The notes under the pieces are model-generated. The model saw only the letters and a list, made by a program, of their open reading frames with translations, did not search any database and was not told where the DNA came from. Shown here piece after piece: positions 56,469-64,000 of a DNA stretch of 64,000 nt (the first letter of the stretch is position 1; each line of letters opens with the position of its first letter). The position numbers and the translations under genes are program-made. The stretch comes from Adhaeribacter radiodurans (GTDB lineage Bacteria; Bacteroidota; Bacteroidia; Cytophagales; Hymenobacteraceae): NCBI RefSeq assembly GCF_014075995.1, contig NZ_CP055153.1, positions 744,001-808,000 on the forward strand, read 5' to 3'.

Positions 56469-58304
56469 ATGGCAAGCACAGATATTTCTTTACACAATAA
56501 TGTGCCAGTAGCACACGAGGAGCATGACCACGATCACGACCATCATGATCAGCCGTTTATCTTTAAATATATTTTTAGCCAGGATCATAAAGTAATTGCC
56601 AAACAATTTTTGATCTCTGGTATCATTTGGGCTTTTATCGGGGGAGCTTTATCTAGTTTGTTCCGTTTACAATTAGGCTGGCCAAATGAAACAATGCCAT
56701 TTTTGGAGCCCATATTAGGAAAGTGGATAGAAGGCGGTAAGTTAAATCAGGAATTTTATCTTGCCTTGGTTACAATGCATGGTACCATAATGGTATTCTT
56801 TGTATTAACTGCCGGTCTAAGCGGAACCTTTAGTAATTTCTTAATACCGTTGCAGGTAGGTGCCCGAGATATGGCATCCGGATTTCTTAATATGTTATCC
56901 TACTGGTTTTTCTTTTTATCCAGTGTGGTAATGTTCGTATCCTTATTCTTGGAAACAGGACCTGCATCCGCCGGTTGGACTATTTATCCGCCTTTAAGTG
57001 CTTTGCCGCAGGCTATTCCTGGTTCTGGTACAGGTATGACAATGTGGTTAGTGGCCATGGTATTTTTTATTGTATCGCAGTTATTAGGTGGTATCAATTA
57101 CATATCAACCATTATTAACCTTCGTACCCAAGGAATGTCCATGACAAAGTTGCCATTAACAATCTGGGCGTTTTTCTTAACAGCGGTATTAGGTGTATTA
57201 TCTTTCCCGGTTCTGTTTTCAGCGGCATTGTTACTGGTATTTGACCGTTCTTTTGGTACTAGTTTTTATTTGTCTGATATCTATGTAGCTGGTCAGGCAT
57301 TAACTAACACCGGCGGTAGCCCTATTTTATTCCAGCATTTGTTCTGGTTCTTAGGTCACCCAGAAGTATATATAGTTATTTTACCAGGCTTTGGTATTGT
57401 ATCTGAAGTTATTGCTACCAATGCCCGTAAGCCAATTTTCGGCTACAGAGCAATGATTGGCTCCATGTTAGGTATTTCTACTTTGTCTTTCGTGGTTTGG
57501 GCGCACCATATGTTTGTCTCGGGTATGAATCCATTTTTAGGTTCGGTATTCATGTTCTTAACTTTAATTATTGCGGTACCATCGGCTGTAAAAGTGTTTA
57601 ACTGGTTAGCCACTTTATGGAGAGGGAACATCATTTTCACGCCTGCTATGCTTTTCTCCATAGGGTTTGTTTCTTTATTTATCTCCGGAGGTTTAACGGG
57701 TATCTTACTTGGTAACTCTGCTTTAGATATTCAGTTACATAATACCTATTTTGTTGTAGCTCACTTTCACTTGGTAATGGGATCTTCTGCTTTCTTTGGA
57801 ATGTTTGCCGGAGTTTATCATTGGTTCCCTAAGATGTTTGGTCGCATGATGGATGAAAAGTTAGGCTATGTTCATTTTTGGTTAACTTTTGTTGGAGTAT
57901 ACCTGGTGTTTATGCCAATGCACTACGTAGGTATTGCTGGTTTCCCTAGACGTTATTATTCCTGGACAGCCTTTGAAACTTTTAGCCAATTCGCTGATAT
58001 GAACATGTTTATTAGTGCTGCGGCTATAATTGCCTTCTTTGGCCAGTTTATCTTCCTGTTTAATTTCATATACAGTATTCTCCGTGGCAGACGCGCAGAT
58101 GAAAATCCGTGGAGGTCTAATACTCTGGAGTGGACTACTCCAGTTGTTCCAGGACATGGTAACTGGCCAGGAGCAATACCTGCTGTATACAGATGGCCAT
58201 ATGATTATTCTAAACCGGGAGCGGAAGAAGATTATATTCCGCAAACAGTTCCTTTTTCACAAACTAAATCATCTAACCTTCCGAATGAGAAGGAACTTGA
58301 ATAA
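56469..58304 (+). CDS. coxA: Cytochrome c oxidase subunit I
   Basis: CoxA (611 residues) is the catalytic subunit with heme a, heme a3 and CuB. The CuB histidine and cross-linked tyrosine are in FLGHPEVYIVILPGFG near residue 296. The heme ligands are in HNTYFVVAHFHLVMG near 424-438, with GTIMVFF-type MHGTIMVFFVL earlier. About 12 helices are present. The N-terminus is unusually acidic and histidine-rich (EEHDHDHDHHDQ). The start is the ATG at 56469. Confidence 0.96.
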   Translation: MASTDISLHNNVPVAHEEHDHDHDHHDQPFIFKYIFSQDHKVIAKQFLISGIIWAFIGGALSSLFRLQLGWPNETMPFLEPILGKWIEGGKLNQEFYLALVTMHGTIMVFFVLTAGLSGTFSNFLIPLQVGARDMASGFLNMLSYWFFFLSSVVMFVSLFLETGPASAGWTIYPPLSALPQAIPGSGTGMTMWLVAMVFFIVSQLLGGINYISTIINLRTQGMSMTKLPLTIWAFFLTAVLGVLSFPVLFSAALLLVFDRSFGTSFYLSDIYVAGQALTNTGGSPILFQHLFWFLGHPEVYIVILPGFGIVSEVIATNARKPIFGYRAMIGSMLGISTLSFVVWAHHMFVSGMNPFLGSVFMFLTLIIAVPSAVKVFNWLATLWRGNIIFTPAMLFSIGFVSLFISGGLTGILLGNSALDIQLHNTYFVVAHFHLVMGSSAFFGMFAGVYHWFPKMFGRMMDEKLGYVHFWLTFVGVYLVFMPMHYVGIAGFPRRYYSWTAFETFSQFADMNMFISAAAIIAFFGQFIFLFNFIYSILRGRRADENPWRSNTLEWTTPVVPGHGNWPGAIPAVYRWPYDYSKPGAEEDYIPQTVPFSQTKSSNLPNEKELE

Positions 58305-58312
58305 TACTAATA

Positions 58313-59386
58313 ATGACTAATGAATCTTTTAAGGCTAAAAGATTTAGAAATATAGGAGTTATTACTATTGCTTCGGTATATTTTTTAATCTTGGTAGGAG
58401 GAGTCGTAAGAAGCACTGGCTCAGGAATGGGTTGTCCGGACTGGCCAAAGTGTTTTGGAACCTGGGTTCCTCCTACCAATATAAACCAGTTACCTGATAA
58501 TTACCTTTCCGTTTATAAAAATAAACGGATTGAAAAAAACGAAAAGTTAGCTAACTATTTAAACCAATTTGGATTTCATCAACTAGCATCTGAAATTTTC
58601 TCACATCCTTCGCAATATATTGAAACAGAGTTTAATGTTACAAAAACTTGGATTGAGTATCTTAATAGGCTGGTAGGCGTTTTAATTGGTGTTTTTATTT
58701 TTCTTACACTGGTTTACTCTTTTCCATATATCAAGAAGGATATTTCTATTTTTTATTTATCCTTAATTAGTTTCATTCTGGTAGGTATACAAGGTTGGTT
58801 AGGTTCTTTGGTGGTTTCCACTAATTTGCTACCTATAATGGTTACAGTACATATGGCTCTGGCATTAGTTTTAGTGGCCATATTAATTTATGCTGTTGCC
58901 CGTTCACAAAATAGGTCTTTCACTCAACTTACTCAATCTGTCTCTTCCAAAACCTATATCTTTATTTATTTAGCTATTATTTTATCTTTTGTTCAAATTT
59001 TATTAGGTACTCAGGTAAGAGAATGGATTGATATTATTTCTTCTCAATTGGGCTACACTAACCGGGAGCAGTGGGTATCTAAAGTTGGTTCTTCTTTTTA
59101 CATTCATCGTTCTTTTTCCTTCGTATTATTTATTGTGAATGTATATTTGTGTCGGCAATTATATGCTTTACAAAATAAGCATTTAAATAAGCTCGCGAAC
59201 GGGTTGTTAGCTTTTATAGGTTTAGAGATTTTGGTAGGAGTGATTTTGGCTTATTTTGCCATTCCAGCCCTATTGCAACCTGTACATTTAGTGTTAGCAA
59301 CTTTAATGTTTGGGCTTCAGTTCTTTATATTTATTTTTTGTTATTATTCAACCCGTAACAGGGTTTTAAAGTTGGCTGTTCAATAA
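58313..59386 (+). CDS. ctaA: Heme A synthase
   Basis: CtaA (357 residues) oxidises the methyl of heme O to the formyl of heme A, needed by the oxidase. Eight hydrophobic segments are seen, with paired histidines in YIHRSFSFVLFIV and VTVHMALALVLVAILIY. The N-terminal loop VVRSTGSGMGCPDWPKCFG is diagnostic. It starts eight bases after coxA and its stop shares one base with the next gene. Confidence 0.93.
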   Translation: MTNESFKAKRFRNIGVITIASVYFLILVGGVVRSTGSGMGCPDWPKCFGTWVPPTNINQLPDNYLSVYKNKRIEKNEKLANYLNQFGFHQLASEIFSHPSQYIETEFNVTKTWIEYLNRLVGVLIGVFIFLTLVYSFPYIKKDISIFYLSLISFILVGIQGWLGSLVVSTNLLPIMVTVHMALALVLVAILIYAVARSQNRSFTQLTQSVSSKTYIFIYLAIILSFVQILLGTQVREWIDIISSQLGYTNREQWVSKVGSSFYIHRSFSFVLFIVNVYLCRQLYALQNKHLNKLANGLLAFIGLEILVGVILAYFAIPALLQPVHLVLATLMFGLQFFIFIFCYYSTRNRVLKLAVQ

Positions 59387-60282
59387 TGTTAGTTGATAAA
59401 ATAGAAAATGATCTGCCTACCTATTTAGTTATGACGAAAGTAAAGCATTACTTCCGGTTGCTAAAGTTTCGGTTATCCACTACCGTTGCTTTCTCAAGTG
59501 CGATCGGTTATATGCTGGGAGCAGGTCATCTGGAAATACAAAATATATTAATCATTATGTTAGGGGGGCTAATGGTAACAGGTTCGGCTAATATTATTAA
59601 TCAGATTCTAGAAAAAGATTTAGATAAATTAATGAAGCGTACGGCTAAAAGGCCGTTGCCAACCGGTGCTTTAACAATAACGGAAGCAGTCGTTTTTGGT
59701 ACTATAATAGGAATAGCTGGTTTAAGCATTTTAGCTTTATATTTTAATTTACTCACAGCGGTTCTAGCTTTAATGTCCTTGATTTTGTACGGATTTGTGT
59801 ACACCCCTTTAAAAAGGATTTCTCCTATTTGTGTATTAGTAGGAGCTATACCAGGCGGTTTGCCTCCATTATTAGGGTGGGTGGCTGCCACAGGAGTAGT
59901 AAGTATAGAAGCTTGGATATTATTTGGAATTCAGTTCGTATGGCAGTTCCCGCATTTTTGGGCAATAGCTTGGGTATTAGATGATGATTACAAATTAGCA
60001 GGATTTAAAATGCTGCCAATGGAAGGCGGAAAAAATCTGAAAACGGCATTTCAGATAATGACTTATACTTTATTACTAATTCCTTTAAGCATGTTACCCT
60101 TGCAATTTGGAATGACGGGAAAAACATCGGCCATTATAGCCGTTATGTGTGGTGTGTTATTTTTAGCCCAAACACTTTATTTAATGCAAACTTGCTCTAA
60201 AAAAGCAGCAATGAGTATTATGTTTGGTTCATTTCTGTACTTACCAATAGTGCAAATTGCGTTAGTACTAGATAAATTATAG
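59386..60282 (+). CDS. ctaB: Protoheme IX farnesyltransferase
   Basis: CtaB (298 residues) makes heme O from heme B and farnesyl diphosphate. The UbiA-family aspartate motifs are seen as INQILEKDLDKLMKRTAKRP (near 75-95) and in VLDDDYKLAGFKM. Eight or nine membrane helices are predicted. The ATG at 59386 shares its A with the ctaA stop codon; an internal ATG at 59434 (MTKVKHYFRL) is a possible shorter start. Confidence 0.94.
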   Translation: MLVDKIENDLPTYLVMTKVKHYFRLLKFRLSTTVAFSSAIGYMLGAGHLEIQNILIIMLGGLMVTGSANIINQILEKDLDKLMKRTAKRPLPTGALTITEAVVFGTIIGIAGLSILALYFNLLTAVLALMSLILYGFVYTPLKRISPICVLVGAIPGGLPPLLGWVAATGVVSIEAWILFGIQFVWQFPHFWAIAWVLDDDYKLAGFKMLPMEGGKNLKTAFQIMTYTLLLIPLSMLPLQFGMTGKTSAIIAVMCGVLFLAQTLYLMQTCSKKAAMSIMFGSFLYLPIVQIALVLDKL

Positions 60283-60292
60283 ATTGAATAAT

Positions 60293-60877
60293 ATGAATGC
60301 TAAAACAATAAATCCAATTAGAACCTCAACGGGGATTCATCCTCTGAAGTTTACCTTGTGGTTACTGATTATGAGTATAGTAATGATGTTTGCTGCTTTT
60401 ACTAGTGCTTACATTGTTAGAAGAGAAGAAGGAAACTGGTTAGAATTTAATTTACCGGGAGCCCTGTTAATTAATTCTATAATTATTGTTTTAAGCAGTG
60501 TGGCTATGCAATGGGCATACCTTGCGGCGAGAAAGGATAATCTGAATATCTTAAAAGTAGCTTTATTCCTTACCTTTATTTTAGGTACCGCTTTTTTGAT
60601 TGGCCAATGGAATGTGTGGGGTGATTTAGTAAAAAATAAAATATTCTTTGGTGGTCCAACAGCTAATCCTTCCGGTTCTTTCATGTATGTTCTAACAGGT
60701 GTGCATGGATTTCACTTAATTACCGGGCTAATATTTATACTAGTTGTATTATCTTCGGCTTTCCGTTATCGGGTACATGCCAAAAATTTGTTGCAAATTG
60801 AATTATGTACTACTTATTGGCACTTTTTAGGTGTCCTCTGGGTGTATCTTTACGTATTTTTAGCAGTATACCATTAA
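60293..60877 (+). CDS. Cytochrome c oxidase subunit III, first copy
   Basis: This 194-residue membrane protein is a heme-copper oxidase subunit III-like protein with five helices. Typical patterns are FTSAYIVRREEGNWLEF, GSFMYVLTGVHGFHLITGL and TYWHFLGVLWVYLYVFL. I chose the ATG at 60293. The frame can extend to a TTG at 60284, but that adds nothing conserved. A second subunit III gene follows immediately. Confidence 0.88.
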   Translation: MNAKTINPIRTSTGIHPLKFTLWLLIMSIVMMFAAFTSAYIVRREEGNWLEFNLPGALLINSIIIVLSSVAMQWAYLAARKDNLNILKVALFLTFILGTAFLIGQWNVWGDLVKNKIFFGGPTANPSGSFMYVLTGVHGFHLITGLIFILVVLSSAFRYRVHAKNLLQIELCTTYWHFLGVLWVYLYVFLAVYH

Positions 60878-60941
60878 AGAAAGTTTTCGGGTTACTTTTG
60901 CCTGATACATTACGCAAAAAACAAAAATTAACTACCAAACT

Positions 60942-61700
60942 ATGTCTAGCACAACATCTAGTACAACAACTCTGGAACGGCCTAAAACAGGTACCTGGGA
61001 TGGCGGGAACGAGCCGATGAAAGCCAGTTATGGAAAACTCATGATGTGGTTTTTCTTACTGTCGGATACGTTTACCTTTGCGGCGTTTTTAACTACGTAT
61101 GGTTTAATTCGGCACCGGCATCTTGCTTATATAGGCAGTCACGATAAATTTGTTTTCTCGCAAACTTATTGGCCTATACCTGATAAAGTTTTTAATGCAT
61201 TTCCTTTTTTCCATGGGGTAGATCTGCCGCTGGCTTTTGTGGCTTTAATGACCATGATTTTAATTCTTTCTTCTGTAACAATGGTATTAGCAGTAGAGGC
61301 TGGTCACCGGATGGATAAAAAAGACGTAGAAAAATGGTTGCTTTGGACTATCTTGTTTGGTTCTACTTTTGTTGGTTGCCAGGCTTGGGAGTGGAGCCAC
61401 TTTATTACTGGTTCTGAAAGTGGCTTAACGCTGGCAGATGGTTCTAAAATTTTTGGTGCTAATCTTACTGTTAATCAATACGGCCCACCTTTATTTGCTG
61501 ATTTATTTTTCTTTATTACCGGTTTCCATGGTACCCACGTATTTAGTGGTATTGTTTTACTCGTTATTATGTTTGTAATGACTGTAAATGGTACCTTTCA
61601 AAAACGTGGCCACTACGAAATGGTAGAAAAAATAGGCTTATATTGGCACTTTGTAGATTTAGTATGGGTATTTGTATTTACCTTCTTCTACCTGGTTTAA
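60942..61700 (+). CDS. Cytochrome c oxidase subunit III, second copy
   Basis: This 252-residue membrane protein is a second subunit III-like protein. Diagnostic patterns are FFLLSDTFTFAAFLTTYG, GSTFVGCQAWEWSHFI, ITGFHGTHVFSGIVLLVI and YWHFVDLVWVFVFTFFY. Its N-terminus is threonine/serine-rich. It is not a simple duplicate of the preceding gene: it is longer, and the loop between helices 3 and 4 carries an extra segment. Both are probably present in the oxidase complex. Confidence 0.88.
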   Translation: MSSTTSSTTTLERPKTGTWDGGNEPMKASYGKLMMWFFLLSDTFTFAAFLTTYGLIRHRHLAYIGSHDKFVFSQTYWPIPDKVFNAFPFFHGVDLPLAFVALMTMILILSSVTMVLAVEAGHRMDKKDVEKWLLWTILFGSTFVGCQAWEWSHFITGSESGLTLADGSKIFGANLTVNQYGPPLFADLFFFITGFHGTHVFSGIVLLVIMFVMTVNGTFQKRGHYEMVEKIGLYWHFVDLVWVFVFTFFYLV

Positions 61701-61795
61701 GTTTGATATAACAGAAATATTTAATTTAAATAAATTGTTCGGCAGCAAACAAAGTTGAACTGTTTATTCGTTTAACAATTAAACAGCATAAAAAT

Positions 61796-62143
61796 ATGGC
61801 TTCGCATTCACATCACACAAACGAAGAAGAATATACAGGTGAAATTGCACCAGCTCAAACCAAAGGAATCTGGAGAGTTTTCATAGTTCTTTGCGGATTA
61901 ACCGCTATTGAATTTGCCTTTGCCTTCTTAATGGATCCTAGTACGCTGCGTAACAGCATATTTATTATTCTTACACTATTTAAGGCTTTCTTTATTGTAG
62001 GTGAATTTATGCACCTCAAACACGAAACTAAATCGCTTATTTGGACGATTTTAATTCCGACTTCCTTACTAGTGTGGTTATTGATTGCCTTAATTACGGA
62101 AGGTACCTATTTTGGTGATTCTGTGTATAACTATTTAAAGTAA
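61796..62143 (+). CDS. Cytochrome c oxidase subunit IV family protein
   Basis: This 115-residue protein has three membrane helices and the pattern IILTLFKAFFIVGEFMHLKHE of the prokaryotic subunit IV (CtaF/CyoD-like) family. A histidine-containing N-terminal tail (MASHSHHTNEEEY) precedes the first helix. It probably stabilises the oxidase near CuB. It follows the second subunit III by 95 bases. Confidence 0.88.
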   Translation: MASHSHHTNEEEYTGEIAPAQTKGIWRVFIVLCGLTAIEFAFAFLMDPSTLRNSIFIILTLFKAFFIVGEFMHLKHETKSLIWTILIPTSLLVWLLIALITEGTYFGDSVYNYLK

Positions 62144-62153
62144 AGTATTTTAT

Positions 62154-62828
62154 ATGTCTCCGAAGAAGGTACTAATGCTAGGGATACTACTATTAGTACC
62201 TATTTTTTTGTTTTTGTTTTTAAAAGGTTTTGGAACCAACCATTATTCCTTACCTACCTACTATCCTACTATTAATGAAGATACAGAGCTGCCGGTAGTA
62301 AAAGATGGTGATACGGTATTCCAGAAAGTGCCGGATTTTAGATTTGTTTCGCAGGAAGGTAAATCAGTATCGCAAGCCGACCTGAATAATACAGTGTACG
62401 TTGCTAATTTCTTTTTTGCCTCTTGCCAGGATGTTTGTAAAAAAATGTCGGCGCAAATGGTACGGGTTAACGAAGCTTTTAAGAATAACCCACAGGTAAA
62501 ACTTATTTCCTATACCGTTGACCCGGAAAGAGATTCGGTAGCTGTTTTAAAACGATATGCCGAAATGTATCAGGCTAATCCAGCCAAATGGCTTTTTGTA
62601 ACGGGGCCAAAGACTGAATTGTACGCCTTAGCCCATAATGGTTATAAAGTGTCGGCTATGCAAGCTCCAGGCACTATTCCAGATTTCATTCATTCCGAAA
62701 AGTTAATTTTAGTAGATAAAGAAAAACACGTGCGCGGTATTTATGATGGTACTAACCCGCAGGATGTGGACCGCTTAATTACCGAAATAACCGTGCTACT
62801 GCACAGTTATCAGCAAGATGAAAAATAA
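62154..62828 (+). CDS. SCO1/SenC-type copper assembly protein
   Basis: SCO proteins deliver copper to the CuA centre of subunit II. The 224-residue protein has one N-terminal membrane anchor and a thioredoxin-like domain. The copper-binding CxxxC is in FASCQDVCKKMSAQM and the distal histidine in DFIHSEKLILV. It overlaps the next gene by 11 bases. It is placed to mature CoxB of the same operon. Confidence 0.93.
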   Translation: MSPKKVLMLGILLLVPIFLFLFLKGFGTNHYSLPTYYPTINEDTELPVVKDGDTVFQKVPDFRFVSQEGKSVSQADLNNTVYVANFFFASCQDVCKKMSAQMVRVNEAFKNNPQVKLISYTVDPERDSVAVLKRYAEMYQANPAKWLFVTGPKTELYALAHNGYKVSAMQAPGTIPDFIHSEKLILVDKEKHVRGIYDGTNPQDVDRLITEITVLLHSYQQDEK

Positions 62829-63345
62829 CGATCGTACATACCTTATAGTAATTGCCATACTTTCGGTGGCAGTTCCTGCTTTGGTAGCTTTTTTATTATT
62901 TATGCCGCAAACGGGTAAGTTAGGCAATGTTAATGTTACCTTTCTTCCTAAACTGCATGCACTGCTTAATTCTTTAACGGCAATAGCTTTAGTAACCGGT
63001 TATTCATTTGTAAAGCGTAAGAATATTCGTGGTCATCGGTTCGCTATGGTTACGGCATTTACTTTATCTGCCTTTTTTTTAATTTCGTATGTAACGTATC
63101 ATTACCAAGCGGAACCTACCCGTTATGGTGGCGAAGGAACCCTTAAAGCAATTTACTACGTAATATTATTAACGCATATTGTTTTAGCAGCAGTTATTGT
63201 TCCTTTAGTACTTTTATCTGTTTATTTTGCGGTGAGCGACCAAATTAATCGACATCGTAAAATTGCCCGTTGGACATTTCCTATTTGGTTATATGTAGCC
63301 ATTACGGGAGTAGTAGTTTATTTTATGATTGCGCCTTATTATTAA
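62818..63345 (+). CDS. DUF420 membrane protein
   Basis: This 175-residue protein has four to five helices and matches the DUF420 family commonly encoded with cytochrome oxidase genes. Conserved polar residues in the membrane are seen in LPKLHALLNSLTAIALVTGY, RGHRFAMVTAF, VTYHYQAEPTRYGG and LLTHIVLAAVIVPL. Histidines in these helices suggest a heme or copper role, but this is not proven. The ATG overlaps the SCO gene. Confidence 0.88.
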   Translation: MKNNDRTYLIVIAILSVAVPALVAFLLFMPQTGKLGNVNVTFLPKLHALLNSLTAIALVTGYSFVKRKNIRGHRFAMVTAFTLSAFFLISYVTYHYQAEPTRYGGEGTLKAIYYVILLTHIVLAAVIVPLVLLSVYFAVSDQINRHRKIARWTFPIWLYVAITGVVVYFMIAPYY

Positions 63346-63372
63346 GGTTAAATACTTAAGTGTACAAAAATT

Positions 63373-63615
63373 ATGAAACGGTTTTCAAAAGTATTTATAT
63401 TCATTTTTTCATTAGTAGTTCTGATGACATTTGCTGATGTTTCTGCATCGGCTCAATGCGTTTTATGTCGTTCATCCGTCGAGTCAAACCGGGCAGATGA
63501 TAAACTAAGCAAATTTGGCAATGGCTTAAATAAAGGTATTTTATTTTTAATGACAGTACCTTATTTATTAGTAGGAACAGTGGGCTTTCTGTGGTACCGG
63601 AATCGTAAAAAGTAA
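63373..63615 (+). CDS. Small membrane protein with CxxC at the end of the act-cox operon
   Basis: I do not recognise this 80-residue protein. It has an N-terminal signal or anchor (about 1-27), the motif QCVLCRSSVESN with two cysteines just after it, a short polar segment, and a second helix (about 55-75) ending in a basic tail WYRNRKK. The gap to the DUF420 gene is 27 bases on the same strand, so it is part of this operon. A role in assembly or as a small oxidase subunit is inference only. Confidence 0.7.
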   Translation: MKRFSKVFIFIFSLVVLMTFADVSASAQCVLCRSSVESNRADDKLSKFGNGLNKGILFLMTVPYLLVGTVGFLWYRNRKK

Positions 63616-64000
63616 TTCTGGGCTCCTCTGCCTTCCCTTATAAGTACTTTATTCATAAAGAATTTTCGAGCTATCACCTAAGTAATATGGCTCTTATTTC
63701 GGCTTGCATTTATATAAGTTAAATAAAATCGGATTGCTGCCCGCTATATCAACTTCACCAGGAAATTGGACTTGGCTTTAATTGATGAGTTGTACATTGG
63801 CTAGGGGCATTCTTTTGGATTAGTTTCCGCGGTTAAAGTATTACTGTACTATTTAGCCCGTAACACTTCTTAATAAGTTTATTTAGTAGTTAAGAGTATA
63901 TAAAAATTAGTATATTCTTAGCAGTTTCTAAATATCCTGAGAGCTACATTTATATTTATTTACTATTATTTCGTGTAGTCTGCGCTATAACGCATTAGCT
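63616..64000. other. 385-base 3' flank, nothing recognised
   Basis: After the last gene of the respiratory operon I see no credible coding frame, stem-loop terminator or repeat tract. If the operon terminates here, the signal is not an obvious intrinsic hairpin. Confidence 0.5.

Overview
This 64 kb window looks like chromosome from a Bacteroidota bacterium of the order Cytophagales. A Hymenobacteraceae genus such as Adhaeribacter is my best guess from gene content; I could not run a search. Three things point there. There is an alternative complex III (act) cluster joined to a caa3-type oxidase cluster. There is a 14-gene nuo cluster with separate nuoC and nuoD and a short NuoG. Several promoters match the Bacteroidota pattern TTTG-N19-TAnnTTTG. 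There is no CRISPR array, prophage, insertion sequence, rRNA or recognisable tRNA. The window is mostly conserved core metabolism.

Layout. 1-2.0 kb: molybdopterin cofactor genes moaE and moaD (minus) divergent from moaA (plus), closed by a strong bidirectional terminator. 2.0-16.4 kb: the complete complex I set nuoA to nuoN, all on the minus strand and reading from 16.3 kb down to 2.0 kb, with a clear promoter upstream of nuoA. Hairpins and repeats sit inside this cluster, including a terminator-like stem between nuoJ and nuoK. 16.5-31 kb: a mosaic of single housekeeping genes (esterase, pruA, HAD nucleotidase, ArsR regulator, trans-sulfuration enzyme, GT39, ispE, EamA transporter, LptF/G permease, tgt, rdgB, hydrolase, phosphoribosyltransferase). 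31-36 kb: rpmE2, a GlmU-like nucleotidyltransferase, a small membrane protein, holB, hemC and a cyclophilin on the plus strand. 36-46 kb: a minus-strand stretch with a Rieske protein, an exported methyltransferase, a DUF6588 protein, priA, a DUF255 thioredoxin-like protein, a GSCFA protein and the rpsF-rpsR-rplI operon. 46.9-63.6 kb: one long plus-strand respiratory operon, actABCDEF-coxBA-ctaA-ctaB-two subunit III genes-subunit IV-SCO-DUF420-small CxxC protein.

Function. Complex I passes electrons from NADH to menaquinone. The Act complex oxidises menaquinol and hands electrons through its c-type hemes to the heme-copper oxidase, which reduces oxygen. The same operon carries heme A synthesis (ctaA, ctaB) and copper delivery (SCO). 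The window therefore encodes nearly a complete aerobic respiratory chain in two blocks.

The least explained signal is in the gaps. At about a dozen intergenic spots between 0 and 42 kb there are short tracts with a 7-base period. The repeat unit differs from place to place, and the tracts are often paired as inverted arms. None was seen in the act/cox operon. Other points of note are a NuoG that ends just after a four-cysteine module, a queuine tRNA-ribosyltransferase lacking the usual zinc cysteines, a methyltransferase with a lipoprotein signal, and a six-heme ActA.
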